A DNA stretch of 40,944 nucleotides from Ectothiorhodospiraceae bacterium WFHF3C12 (GCA_013519935.1 JACDUA010000039.1:1-40944), one strand, 5' to 3'; positions 24,857-36,113 are shown, numbered from the stretch's first letter. The notes: generated by a model from the letters alone, not told the origin. Translations and numbers: made by a program.

Positions 24857-25744
24857 ATGCCGAAGATTGCATTGGGGCCATGCCAGTATTTCTGGCCCCG
24901 CGAGCAGACCGAGACTTTTTACGCACGCATCGCCGAGACGTCGGCGGATATCGTCTACCTGGGCGAGTCCGTCTGCCCCAAGCGCCGGGAGCTGCGTCCG
25001 GAGGATTGGATTGCCCTGGGCCGCGAACTGGCAGCGCAGGGCAAGGAGGTGGTGCTGTCGACGCTCACCCTGCTTGAGGCACGCTCCGAGCTCGGAATGG
25101 TCCGGCGGTTGTGCGACAACGGAGAGTTTCGGGTCGAGGCCAACGACGTAGCGGCGGTGCAGATGTTGCGCGAGCACCAGCTGCCGTTTGTCGGCGGCGC
25201 CTTTCTGAATATCTACAATCCCGAGAGCCTGCGCCTTTACCGAGAGCAGGGCATGTTCCGGTGGGTGATGCCGCTGGAGATGGGGCGCGACAGCCTGGGT
25301 GCGTTATTGGCCGACTACAGTGCAGCCGATGTCGAGACCGAGGTGTTCGCCTACGGTCGTATGCCACTGGCCTGGTCGGCCCGCTGTTACACCGCCCGTT
25401 ACCATGACCTGCCAAAGGACCAGTGCGGCCTGCGTTGCATCGAGGACCCGGAGGGCATCCCGGTCCATACCCGCGATGGCGAGCTGTTCCTGAATATCAA
25501 TGGTATCCAGACCCAATCCGGCCGAGTGACCAACCTGTTACCGGAGTGGCAAAACATGGCCGATATGGGCGTGGATGTACTTCGTATTAGTCCGCGCCCG
25601 GAGGGCACCGCGGAGCGTATCGAGGCCCTGGCGGCGGAAATGCGCGGCGAGCAGGGCGCCGTGGCGGCCATGAGCGAGGGCGAGGTGGAGGACTGCAACG
25701 GCTACTGGTTCGGGCAGGCCGGCATGCAGGTGGTGCGGGAATGA
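24857..25744 (+). CDS. ubiV: UbiV, partner of UbiU in anaerobic ubiquinone biosynthesis
   Basis: 295 residues. Opens PKIALGPCQYFWP; cluster cysteines are Cys40 (GESVCPKRRELR) and three in ARCYTARYHDLPKDQCGLRC with C-x12-C-x3-C spacing, the pattern of E. coli UbiV (39, 180, 193, 197). It forms a heterodimer with UbiU. Same operon as ubiU. Confidence 0.96.
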   Translation: MPKIALGPCQYFWPREQTETFYARIAETSADIVYLGESVCPKRRELRPEDWIALGRELAAQGKEVVLSTLTLLEARSELGMVRRLCDNGEFRVEANDVAAVQMLREHQLPFVGGAFLNIYNPESLRLYREQGMFRWVMPLEMGRDSLGALLADYSAADVETEVFAYGRMPLAWSARCYTARYHDLPKDQCGLRCIEDPEGIPVHTRDGELFLNINGIQTQSGRVTNLLPEWQNMADMGVDVLRISPRPEGTAERIEALAAEMRGEQGAVAAMSEGEVEDCNGYWFGQAGMQVVRE

Positions 25745-25778
25745 TCGTGGCACTGCAAATGTGGCGCACGCCCGCGCC

Positions 25779-26018
25779 ATGAGACAGATTGTCGATGCGC
25801 ACGGCAGTAGCTGGGACGTGCAGGTGATGTTCGCCTCGTATGGTGTCTATTACTTGATTTTCGCGGCGCAGGGAGCGGGCGAGGTGCGTAAGTCGCCCGT
25901 GGCAGCCGACACCCAGATTCAGGCGGAACGCGCTCTGGCCGACCTCTCCCAGGAAGCGCTGCTGAATGAGTTGGCCGAGTCGGTGGGGTTGGAGGAAACA
26001 TCGGCTTTCGGCTTCTGA
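25779..26018 (+). CDS. Small hypothetical protein after ubiV
   Basis: 79 residues from ATG 25779 (GTG 25761 would add six). The sequence starts MRQIVDAHGSSWDVQVMFASYGVYYLIFA and ends in an acidic, helical C-terminus. No family recognised. It follows ubiV by 34 bp on the same strand and is convergent with ubiT, 13 bp away. It is conserved in style (balanced composition, no low complexity), so likely real, but neither start has a strong ribosome site. Confidence 0.5.
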   Translation: MRQIVDAHGSSWDVQVMFASYGVYYLIFAAQGAGEVRKSPVAADTQIQAERALADLSQEALLNELAESVGLEETSAFGF

Positions 26019-26031
26019 AAGCGCCGGCCGC

Positions 26032-26499
26032 TCAACTCATCCGACCGGGGTCGGCGGGCTGATCCGGCACGAGATCGGCAAGTCGATACAGCCAAGGCGC
26101 CAGCGCTGCGGGCAGTCCTGCAGCGGCAACGGTGTCCAGCACATTTTTCACGACTAGGCCCAGCGCCGTATCGCCGGACATGGACAGCCGCCGCTGGAAG
26201 AAGAGCGTGTCCGGGTCGAGGCGCTGGGCAGCCACCAACAGCAGATCCTCCGCCTGCGCCCGTATGGTGACGGCGGGAGCGCTCCGGCTCGGCATGATTC
26301 GTCCGCGTTCGACGGTCAGTGACAGGTCCAAACGCGGCTCGTGAATCTCGACCCGAACCGTCTGCCCTTCCAGCTCGTCCAGGTCACCGTCGGCCAATGG
26401 CTCCCGCAGTGCGAGGGTGCTCAGGAAACCGGTCATGGCATTCACCACGGGCGGTGGGGCCAGGCATAGCGGTTTCAGAAGCGTGCTCGGACGAAGCAT
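26032..26499 (-). CDS. ubiT: UbiT, SCP2-domain protein of anaerobic ubiquinone biosynthesis
   Basis: 155 residues, one SCP2 (sterol carrier protein) domain: VRVEIHEPRLDLSLTVERGRI, then TIRAQAEDLLLVAAQRLDPDTLFFQRRLSMSGDTALGL. UbiT binds isoprenoid precursors and completes the UbiUVT set. ATG 26499 follows GGAG. It lies 109 bp downstream of the Fnr-like gene on the same strand, possibly co-transcribed. Confidence 0.92.
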   Translation of the reverse strand: MLRPSTLLKPLCLAPPPVVNAMTGFLSTLALREPLADGDLDELEGQTVRVEIHEPRLDLSLTVERGRIMPSRSAPAVTIRAQAEDLLLVAAQRLDPDTLFFQRRLSMSGDTALGLVVKNVLDTVAAAGLPAALAPWLYRLADLVPDQPADPGRMS

Positions 26500-26608
26500 A
26501 GCGTATTCTCCATTAGTATCCTCCTAGTGTCTCCCAGGGGAGCCCGCGTGGGGGTTATGTATCGCCCGGCGACGGTAAGCCAGGTTGGACGTTAGGGGCA
26601 TGGTCACC

Positions 26609-27271
26609 TCACAGTGCAACCTGGTCCGCCGCGTCGTGCGCCACCAGATCGCGGACCGTGGCGACACTCAGCCGGAGATGGTTGGCCATCAGCGGCACTG
26701 ATATGCGCAGCTGCTCGCCCGAACCGGGTGTCACTGCCTCACTTCGTTGCCGCAGCGCCTTAAGGCAGTCCACCACCTTCCGACGCGGCTCAGCCAGCAT
26801 GAGGTAGCGGTGCTGGCGTGCGTCCACCTTGGCCTGCCAAGCCATAGCGCTCTTAAGGACCTGCATACCAATCGGTGAGTCAGTCGCAGCGAGCCTTTCA
26901 GAGTCCAGCGGGCAGACTATCGCCGGCTGTATTGCTACGGCGGAAAACCAGTAGCGGCCATAAGCGAAGCCCCCAAGCCCCGCCAGCTCACCCGGCAGGT
27001 AGAATCCGACCACGGTAGGCTGATGTTCATCATTCACCTGCCAGCGGGCGAGAATCCCGCGACGGACGGCATAGAGGTTGCGGAAGGGCTGGCCGCTGCT
27101 GAACAGGGTCTCGCCGGGCTCCAAACGCGCCAGCGGTTGGAAGGCCTCGGCGCTGTGCTCGCGCACGGGGGGCAGGGGGCACTGCCCGGCCTGCGGACAG
27201 CTGTGGCAGGGCGATACATCCGAGAACCGGATGAGCCGGAGCCTTGACGATCGACAATCCGTTGACTTCAT
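26609..27271 (-). CDS. Crp/Fnr-family regulator with FNR-type cysteines but divergent recognition helix
   Basis: 220 residues (FNR is about 250). The N-terminal CHSCPQAGQC places Cys22, Cys25 and Cys31, and Cys120 in AIVCPLD matches the fourth FNR ligand, so it can hold an O2/NO-sensitive [4Fe-4S] cluster. The cNMP-like beta domain is at about 45-125 and the dimer helix at 130-165. The recognition helix reads SVATVRDLV where FNR has TVETISRLL: the Glu and Ser-Arg that read TTGAT are Ala, Arg and Asp, and the chain stops soon after with no wing. A TTGAC-N4-GTCAA box lies about 78 bp upstream. It is a plausible regulator of the boxes here, but its DNA recognition is uncertain. Confidence 0.88.
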   Translation of the reverse strand: MKSTDCRSSRLRLIRFSDVSPCHSCPQAGQCPLPPVREHSAEAFQPLARLEPGETLFSSGQPFRNLYAVRRGILARWQVNDEHQPTVVGFYLPGELAGLGGFAYGRYWFSAVAIQPAIVCPLDSERLAATDSPIGMQVLKSAMAWQAKVDARQHRYLMLAEPRRKVVDCLKALRQRSEAVTPGSGEQLRISVPLMANHLRLSVATVRDLVAHDAADQVAL

Positions 27272-27342
27272 GGCCCAAACGCCTTGCGTCAGGCGTGATT
27301 ATAGCGTTCACGGTATCCTCGGACAGGAGAGAATGAAGGGAT

Positions 27343-27356
27343 TTGACGTGCGTCAA
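27343..27356. promoter_or_regulatory. FNR/DNR-type box upstream of the Fnr-like gene
   Basis: TTGACGTGCGTCAA, perfect TTGAC-N4-GTCAA dyad, same half-sites as the P450 box at 8894. Centre 78 bp from the regulator's start codon; suggests autoregulation or control by another Crp/Fnr protein. Confidence 0.6.
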
Positions 27357-27476
27357 AGTGATGCAGGGTTGTTAGGACTCTATCGGAGCAATCCAGATTA
27401 CGCCTATATGGTCCTCGGCTTCTTGGATTAGCAAGTATCGGGTTCGCCCAAACCTTCGTTACCAGATACTGCTGCG

Positions 27477-28676
27477 TCAGCGTACGGCGGGCTCTCGCGG
27501 GAATCGCCGGATGCGAAAGCTCATCGCGGTGCCGAGGATCAACCCCACCGTGGAGAACAGGAAGGCCGAGCGGAAATCACCCGTGGTCTCGATGAGCCAT
27601 CCCGCGACAGCCGGTCCGATGAACTGACCGCCGGCGAAGAACAGCGTGGCAAAGCTGAAGGCGATCGGAATGTAGCGCGGTGCCACCTGATCGGTGCTGC
27701 CTGCCTGAACCAGCGCGAAGGTGCCGTTGACCGCCGCGCCCAGGATCAGGAAGTGTAGAAAGAAGAAGAGCAGGCTCTGCTGCAGCAACGGCAGAACGGT
27801 GGCGATTGTGACCAGCGCCATGGCCGTGGTGAGCGCGTTACCGCGGCCCCAGCGGTCGGAGAGCAATCCCCAGGCCGGACCCGCCGCAATCGACAGTAGC
27901 CCCATCATGGCCACGAGCTGGCCGGCGGTTCGCTCCGAATATCCGGCTTCGACGACGAAACTGACCATGAAGATAACCTGGATGATGTATGTCAACCCGA
28001 TAAGACCGTAGGTGGCGGAGACGAGCAACACCCGCGGGTTCCGGTAAATTCGCCACTTGTCCGCCGAAGGCGGGGTGTCGTCCGAGGCAGTGCCGCTTCC
28101 GGGCGGGTCCTTCAGCGTGCCCGTCACGAGCACCGCCACGACCAGCGCGAGGCCCCCGAACAGCGCCCAGCTCGCGCGCCAGCCGGTCTCCCCGAATTTG
28201 GTGTACAGCCAGGGCACGAGAACCCCGATCAGAAGGCTGCCCGCACCGATGCCCGCGGACATGCAGCCGATCACCAGCCCGCGTTTTTCCGGGAACCAAG
28301 CGGCCAGCAGCGCGACCATCGGCGCGAAGCTGAAGGCCGTACCGAATCCCAACAACGCCATGAGGAAAAGTAGCACTGGATAGCTGGATGCCACGCTGAG
28401 ACCCGCGAATCCCACAGTGACGGTGATCAGCCCGAAAACCACTGTCCTGCGCGCACCCCAGCGCGCGGCCGCGGCGCCACCGGTGAGGACGAAGAGCAGG
28501 TACCCGAGCGCCGTTACCGTGCCCAGGGTCCCTGCCTGCTGGTAGCTCAGACCGAGGTCGGCGCGCATGGGCGGCAGCAGAACTCCGAACGCGAGACGCG
28601 CGAACACAATGACCACCAGGGCCGTGAAGGTTCCGCAGAGGACGGTGAGAACGATGTTCGGGCGGGTGTCGCTCAT
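27477..28676 (-). CDS. MFS transporter
   Basis: 399 residues, twelve predicted helices. Opens NIVLTVLCGTFTALVVIVFARLAFGVLLPPMRADLGLSYQQAG, typical of the major facilitator superfamily of the YbfB/YjiJ or oxalate/formate-antiporter-like groups; GWRASWALFG and GLLSDRWGRGNAL are the loops 6-7 and 8-9 type signatures. ATG 28676 has AAGGAG. Substrate unknown. It is separated from gdhA by 388 bp, so it is probably its own unit. Confidence 0.88.
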   Translation of the reverse strand: MSDTRPNIVLTVLCGTFTALVVIVFARLAFGVLLPPMRADLGLSYQQAGTLGTVTALGYLLFVLTGGAAAARWGARRTVVFGLITVTVGFAGLSVASSYPVLLFLMALLGFGTAFSFAPMVALLAAWFPEKRGLVIGCMSAGIGAGSLLIGVLVPWLYTKFGETGWRASWALFGGLALVVAVLVTGTLKDPPGSGTASDDTPPSADKWRIYRNPRVLLVSATYGLIGLTYIIQVIFMVSFVVEAGYSERTAGQLVAMMGLLSIAAGPAWGLLSDRWGRGNALTTAMALVTIATVLPLLQQSLLFFFLHFLILGAAVNGTFALVQAGSTDQVAPRYIPIAFSFATLFFAGGQFIGPAVAGWLIETTGDFRSAFLFSTVGLILGTAMSFRIRRFPREPAVR

Positions 28677-29064
28677 GGACGCTCCTTTCTTGTTATCCGG
28701 TTCGGGAGGCAGAACCCCACGGGTCCGGCCGACGCCTGGCATCAGCGGGGGTAGGAGGCTCGGCGTTCGAGGGCGGCCGATCAGATTTCGAAGTCCCGCT
28801 TTCGCTACCGCCACGTTCTGGCAGAACAATGCGCCAACCACATTGCCTGTCCTCAACGAGCACACGGTCCTCGTGGAGTAGCAGGCCGGAGACACGTCCG
28901 GTTCGTCGGCCTTTGCCGTCCGCACAAATCGTACTCGATACCGGCTTGAGCACAACTGGCCTTAGAGAGACTTCCGGAAGACGGATTGCAGCGCCCGGCA
29001 GACGGAACCGGCAGTGCCTGCCTTTCCGGTAAGCATCGCCGAGGCCGCGACAATCGGGTGACCT
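28677..29064. other. Intergenic stretch between MFS gene and gdhA
   Basis: 388 bases. The first 20 bases hold the MFS ribosome site (AAGGAG). Short frames occur on both strands but lack ribosome sites and recognisable motifs. I saw no operator of either local type; a weak TTGAG-N4-ACTGG is not a box. Confidence 0.6.
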
Positions 29065-31499
<2,435 letters not shown>

Positions 31500-31598
31500 T
31501 CAGGTAGCTTTCGCTGTTCTGTTGAACGGTAGGCTGTATCGTACTATTAGAAAAAAATATGTATAATGAAACTTTCTCAGGCGTTATGAGAAAAAGTA

Positions 31599-32546
31599 AT
31601 GATGAGCTTGCCACCGCTTAAGGCTCTCCCAGCCTTCGAGGCTGTAGCCCGACTCAGCAGCTTTACCAAGGCCGCCGAAGAACTCAGTGTCAGCCAAGGC
31701 GCAGTCAGTCATAGGGTCCGCCAGCTCGAGGAATACTTGGGCGAGCAGCTGTTTGCGCGGTCCGGGTCTCGTGTCTTGCTTACCGATCAAGGCAAACAGT
31801 TCCAAGAGGCAGTCGTCCCCGCGCTACTGCAGATCGGGCGCGCAAGCGAGCGTGTGAAGGGCAGAAGCGACACGAGGTTGCGTTTGGCAGTACAGAGCTC
31901 TTTCGGCGTGCGTTGGTTGGTGCCGCGGCTATCGGACTTCCAGGCTCGGCATCCGGAGGTAGATCTGATTCTGGAGATGATCGATGACCCATCCGCGCTG
32001 TCTGAGCGGGTCGCGGATGCCTTTATCACCCTATCAAGTGGGCAGCGGGGGTTCAGCTCAACCCTCTTGTATGCCGAACGGCTGTTCCCGATTTGTAGTC
32101 GGCAATATTGGGAGTGGATGTGTACGGACCTTAAACGCCACGGTCTTGTTGGCGACGAAATGCCGGAGCAGGTCGACGCCGATTGGCTTACGCGATATAC
32201 ATTACTTTCTTCCTCTAGTATCACCGGCGACGAAGGGGGCGACTGGCGTCTTTGGCTCGGACACGCTGGCAATGGTCTTCCGGAAAGCGCGATGTTACAG
32301 CAGTTTAGCCATATGCTAATGGCTCATACGGCAATGCGATATCACCAGGGAATCGCGTTGACCAACCATTACATGATCGACTCCGACGAGGATCAAGATA
32401 TCGTTATTTTGCCATGCGTTGCCGTATCTACCGGTGATCAATTTCGCTTTGTGTATAAAACTGCACGTCGAAGCGAGGAGGGAATAAGAAGTCTACATAA
32501 ATGGATCGAGAAGAAGTCTATAGAATCCGGCCTAAGATATGCCTAA
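31599..32546 (+). CDS. LysR-family regulator (GcvA-like), divergent from the EamA gene
   Basis: 315 residues. The N-terminal helix-turn-helix, LPAFEAVARLSSFTKAAEELSVSQGAVSHRVRQLEE, is standard for LysR and closest in style to GcvA; the effector domain follows from about 90. ATG 31599 or 31602 can serve as the start; neither has a clear ribosome site. Probable regulator of the divergent EamA transporter at 30531. Confidence 0.9.
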   Translation: MMSLPPLKALPAFEAVARLSSFTKAAEELSVSQGAVSHRVRQLEEYLGEQLFARSGSRVLLTDQGKQFQEAVVPALLQIGRASERVKGRSDTRLRLAVQSSFGVRWLVPRLSDFQARHPEVDLILEMIDDPSALSERVADAFITLSSGQRGFSSTLLYAERLFPICSRQYWEWMCTDLKRHGLVGDEMPEQVDADWLTRYTLLSSSSITGDEGGDWRLWLGHAGNGLPESAMLQQFSHMLMAHTAMRYHQGIALTNHYMIDSDEDQDIVILPCVAVSTGDQFRFVYKTARRSEEGIRSLHKWIEKKSIESGLRYA

Positions 32547-32641
32547 AAGTAGCTCTACCTAGCCCGCTCACTGTCAGTTTTTTTAGTGTTACTCGTTAAC
32601 AACGGACGTCGTGCAGTCGTTAGTAGTTTGGTTCGAGGGAC

Positions 32642-33601
32642 TCAGTAAGCCCACAAAGGTCCATGAAGAAGAAGGCTCTCCGCCTTGCGAGTTAGCTGAG
32701 CGACAATGTTCGCGGCAGAGTCTTCAGAGTGGATGAAGTCTAAGGCTTCGCCGCAGAAGAGTTCCGCGATGTCGTAATCGTTCACTGACTTCGCGCTCCA
32801 GAATCGTTCTCGGACTGTTTCCAAATGTTCTGACAGGTCGCGCTCGCGACCATGCCAGGTCTTCGTGAATTGATTCTGTAATGCCCGACCGGTAAAGGGT
32901 TCCGGCCAATCATAACCCCGCACAATATCAAACACCCGAGTGCGAAGCGTATCATCTCCACTCGACCGAACGAGCAGTTCCTTAGCCAACTCCGGAAGAG
33001 ATGCTTCAGGCGTAGCCATGAATCGTGTGCCGACGAGGGCGCCGCAGGCACCGAGCATGATGGCTGCGACAAGACCGCGATGATCCCCAATACCACCGGC
33101 TGCTACGACAGGTGTGGGGGACACAGCATCCACGATCGAGGGGACGAGGGTGGCCGTGCCCCTGCCGCCACCGTGTCCACCGGCTTCCTGTCCCTGTGCC
33201 ACAATCAGGTCTGCGCCTTGTTCAGCGACTTTGCAGGCGTCGGTCACGGACTGTACCTGGCAGATAACTCTTGCGCCATGCTGTTTGATGTAGGGTATGA
33301 AACTCTCGGGATCTCCGAACGATAACATTATTGCGGTCGGGGAATAGGAAAGCGCGAAATCTAGGACACTCGGATTCTTACTTAGACTCCATGTAATAAA
33401 ACCGATACCGAATTTGTCCACGGTCAATTGATCATCCAGTTCATTTCTTAACCAGTCAACGTTACCGTACCCAGCGCCTACAATTCCGAGCCCGCCCGCT
33501 CGGCTAACCGCAGAAGCAAGCTGGCCGCCAGCGACGTATCCCATCGGTGCCAATAGTATCGGCGTTGCAATGTCAAACATTTCGGTAAGCTTAGTCTTCA
33601 T
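32642..33601 (-). CDS. Nitronate monooxygenase (NPD)-like flavoprotein
   Basis: 319 residues, FMN-dependent 2-nitropropane dioxygenase/nitronate monooxygenase fold: IATPILLAPMGYVAGGQLASAVSRAGGLGIVGAG, then QGQEAGGHGGGRG, where the His is the usual catalytic base, and VAAGGIGDHRGLVAAIMLGACGALVGTRF for FMN phosphate. Such enzymes oxidise alkyl nitronates, releasing nitrite. GGAG precedes ATG 33601. It is divergent from the next LysR gene. Confidence 0.88.
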   Translation of the reverse strand: MKTKLTEMFDIATPILLAPMGYVAGGQLASAVSRAGGLGIVGAGYGNVDWLRNELDDQLTVDKFGIGFITWSLSKNPSVLDFALSYSPTAIMLSFGDPESFIPYIKQHGARVICQVQSVTDACKVAEQGADLIVAQGQEAGGHGGGRGTATLVPSIVDAVSPTPVVAAGGIGDHRGLVAAIMLGACGALVGTRFMATPEASLPELAKELLVRSSGDDTLRTRVFDIVRGYDWPEPFTGRALQNQFTKTWHGRERDLSEHLETVRERFWSAKSVNDYDIAELFCGEALDFIHSEDSAANIVAQLTRKAESLLLHGPLWAY

Positions 33602-33768
33602 TAGGTTCTCCGTAAATGTTAAGCGATCAACAAGTGAGTAAGCGCCTTAAGTTGGTAAGAGCGATCACGTGCATCGGAAATTAATATCAGACCGATGTGC
33701 GGTTTGACAATCGAGAAAAATTGATACTAGATATCGATAAATACGTTTTCTTGGCTGAGGTGCCGATA

Positions 33769-34635
33769 ATGGATACCGAGTACGCGCGAACCTACCTAAT
33801 GGTCGTGACCGCCGGAAGTTTCTATCTTGCCGCGGAGCGCCTGCATGTTAGTCAGTCAACCGTCAGCACACGCATAAGATCATTAGAGGACCGGCTTGGT
33901 GTTCAACTGTTTGCGCGAAAGAAGTCCGGAGTCGAGTTGACCCAAGCGGGCCGTAGGTTTCATAAGCACGCAGCTAGCCTGGTTAGGACCGTGGAGGCAG
34001 CCAGGCATGAACTCGGTGTCCCGGAGGCATACGAAGACTCGGTCACCGTTGGTGGGCGATTCGGTCTATGGGACGGGCTTCTGACGGTATGGCTGGCGAG
34101 GATCCAGACACAGCTGCCAGGGTTGTCCGTTCGGGCGCAGGTCGGCTTCGAAGAGGACCTGATGCACGGTCTAGCCGAAGGGCAAATCGACATTGCGCTA
34201 ATGTATACCCCCCAGAGCCGGCCCGGCCTGATAGTGGAACCTCTCCTAGAAGAGCGGCTGGTTCGGGTTAGCAGTCACGGAAGGGAGGATGCCGCGGTCG
34301 GTGACGATTATGTCTTCGTCGATTGGGGCGCCGACTTCAGGGCAGCTCATAGCGTGAGCTTCCCGGAGTTCGCTGGCGCAGGTGTCACCGCGAGTATCGG
34401 TTGGCTGGCGCTCGAGCTCATCAGCCGTCGGGGAGGTGGCGGGTATTTCCCGTTGCGGTTAGTTCGGCCTCACTTGGCGCGTCGAGAGTTGCGGCTCGTG
34501 AAGGGGGCGCCAGAGTTTTCTCTTACCGCCTATGTAGTCTATCCGCGAGAAAGGCGTTCAGAAAAAATAGAATACGCCCTTGAAGGTATTCGTTTGACGG
34601 CAAAGAGTGTAAGCCAGGCCTCCGTGATGGACTGA
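33769..34635 (+). CDS. LysR-family regulator, divergent from the NMO-like gene
   Basis: 288 residues from ATG 33769, selected because GAGGTG precedes it; a longer frame starts at 33697. HTH: EYARTYLMVVTAGSFYLAAERLHVSQSTVSTRIRSLEDRLGVQLFARKK. The effector domain runs from about 85. Likely controls the nitronate monooxygenase-like gene and itself from the shared 165-bp region. Confidence 0.9.
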   Translation: MDTEYARTYLMVVTAGSFYLAAERLHVSQSTVSTRIRSLEDRLGVQLFARKKSGVELTQAGRRFHKHAASLVRTVEAARHELGVPEAYEDSVTVGGRFGLWDGLLTVWLARIQTQLPGLSVRAQVGFEEDLMHGLAEGQIDIALMYTPQSRPGLIVEPLLEERLVRVSSHGREDAAVGDDYVFVDWGADFRAAHSVSFPEFAGAGVTASIGWLALELISRRGGGGYFPLRLVRPHLARRELRLVKGAPEFSLTAYVVYPRERRSEKIEYALEGIRLTAKSVSQASVMD

Positions 34636-34676
34636 ACTGAGTTCAACCTTCCGTGTAGCGACGCGGAATCGTATGC

Positions 34677-35714
34677 CTAAGGCAGAACAGCCAAGTCCTC
34701 AACGCCTAAGCTTGGATCGTGATCAAACATGATGTTCATGTTTTGTATCGCCTGTTTGGCGGACCCCTTGCCTAAGTCATCGATTGCAAGTAATAACGTA
34801 GTTGTGTCCAAGGATGGCCCCGGATGTGCCGCGATGAGCGCACGGTTTGTACCGCGTACATGTTTTGTGTGCGGGTTAGATTGATATGGAAGAACGTCAA
34901 TAAAATCCGCTGAGGCATATCTTTCGGCCAAGATGTCATAAATCCTCATGGGGTTCGCTGAATGAGTTATTGTAATTGACGTGTGCATGCCACGATTTAT
35001 TGGGACTATATGGGGTATTGCCGATATGTGTAAGTCACCACCAAGGAAATAATGATGCGCAGTAGCAAGATCAATGTTGTTAAACGGCGTCAGGGGTTCC
35101 GTTGTTGATATATTCTCTTTTAATTCTGCGAAATGCGCTGCCTGATATGGGGTTCTCTGGTCTGCAGCCAGTCCCATAACGATACTGGCAATCACGGTCC
35201 CAGAAAATATTAAACGTGAAGATTGAAGTGGAGCAAGCAACAATAGTATCGACGTAGCAATTGGGGCTGGCGAAAAAACATTGATAGCATTATGTATATG
35301 GGTGCCATTTATTTCTGGAATACCATATGCTATAGGTCGAAACCCATTTCCATTATTCAGCACGCTGATGGTTTGCGCTGGAAGAGGGGTTTGTTTTGTT
35401 AGGTGCGATTCATCGGATAGTATGATAATGCGCGTCTTTTTTGATGGTGAATGGGTTAATGGTGAATCTGTCTCCAAAAGAGAGCTGGTAATGAATAAAA
35501 GGTCGCATTTGGCTAGTGAAAGCGAATCGTGGTGAAAGAGTATGGGAACTTCGTCCAGTTCGGGTTCAGTGGCATTGTGTATTGGAGTTGTGGGTAGGTT
35601 TTCGTTTAATTGGAGGAATTGAACCTGGCAGCGAGGATGTCGAACGAGCAGACTTAATAGCTCCCATATTATGTAGCTGTTCGAGCCTATAATCCCAACG
35701 TTAATCATGAGCAC
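34677..35714 (-). CDS. ArgC-like (N-acetyl-gamma-glutamyl-phosphate reductase-like) protein without catalytic Cys
   Basis: 345 residues. Fold match to AGPR/aspartate-semialdehyde-dehydrogenase: N-terminal VGIIGSNSYIIWELLSLLVRHPRCQV, HIVPINRGMHTSI and C-terminal LGKGSAKQAIQNMNIMF. The catalytic motif NPGCY-AT-G of ArgC appears here as SPAPI-ATS: Pro replaces the active Cys, so thioester chemistry is unlikely. GTG 35714 (AAGG six bases upstream) or ATG 35708 can be the start. It is strikingly AT-rich compared with the host genes. It may be a non-catalytic paralogue, a scaffold or an enzyme with altered chemistry. Confidence 0.8.
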   Translation of the reverse strand: MLMINVGIIGSNSYIIWELLSLLVRHPRCQVQFLQLNENLPTTPIHNATEPELDEVPILFHHDSLSLAKCDLLFITSSLLETDSPLTHSPSKKTRIIILSDESHLTKQTPLPAQTISVLNNGNGFRPIAYGIPEINGTHIHNAINVFSPAPIATSILLLLAPLQSSRLIFSGTVIASIVMGLAADQRTPYQAAHFAELKENISTTEPLTPFNNIDLATAHHYFLGGDLHISAIPHIVPINRGMHTSITITHSANPMRIYDILAERYASADFIDVLPYQSNPHTKHVRGTNRALIAAHPGPSLDTTTLLLAIDDLGKGSAKQAIQNMNIMFDHDPSLGVEDLAVLP

Positions 35715-35819
35715 GCCAAACCTTAAAGGATTAGATGGTAAATTTGTCGTACTTCTTCGGTTTTAACGTGATGGTTCAACACTTAAACGAATGTATTCAT
35801 TATGGTCCCATGGTGGTTT

Positions 35820-36113
35820 TTATAATGCGTCTAGAAGCAGTGAAAGGCTTATTAATGTTACGTTAAAAACCCATGGTATGCTAATCGCACGAAAGAACGC
35901 CGTCCATTCCGAATCACGTAGATTCTTAGAGTTGCGCCAAACTGTAAGAGCAGCCCACATATTAATGAACAGAAAGACTGCAAGGGGTAGCGCGATATCC
36001 GGGGGTGACGTGTTGCTTGACGAGGGGCCCCGGATGAAGATGACGGCTGGTAAGACCGTCCCTGCGATCCAAGCGACGATTAGCGCGTTCCCAAGTTTCA
36101 GTGGTGCTTTCAT
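35820..36113 (-). CDS. Small integral membrane protein, paralogue of the 5504 protein
   Basis: 97 residues from ATG 36113; a TTG at 36200 would add 29. About three helices. The C-terminal 43 residues align gap-free with the protein at 5504-5833: W-x5-W-x4-N-x10-R-x5-W-x2-N and final LLLD are shared, 11 identities and many conservative changes. It has the AT-rich style of its neighbours, so its copy came with the block. Function unknown. The start is uncertain, as neither codon has a strong ribosome site. Confidence 0.65.
   Translation of the reverse strand: MKAPLKLGNALIVAWIAGTVLPAVIFIRGPSSSNTSPPDIALPLAVFLFINMWAALTVWRNSKNLRDSEWTAFFRAISIPWVFNVTLISLSLLLDAL

Noticed and set aside
28693-28953. 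Minus-strand 86-codon frame in the MFS-gdhA gap
   Set aside because: No recognisable domain and no convincing ribosome site; its end runs almost to the MFS ribosome site.
31557-31575. Possible NsrR site in the EamA/LysR divergent region
   Set aside because: Only the left half (ATGTAT) matches; the other half is AACTTT, too poor to count.
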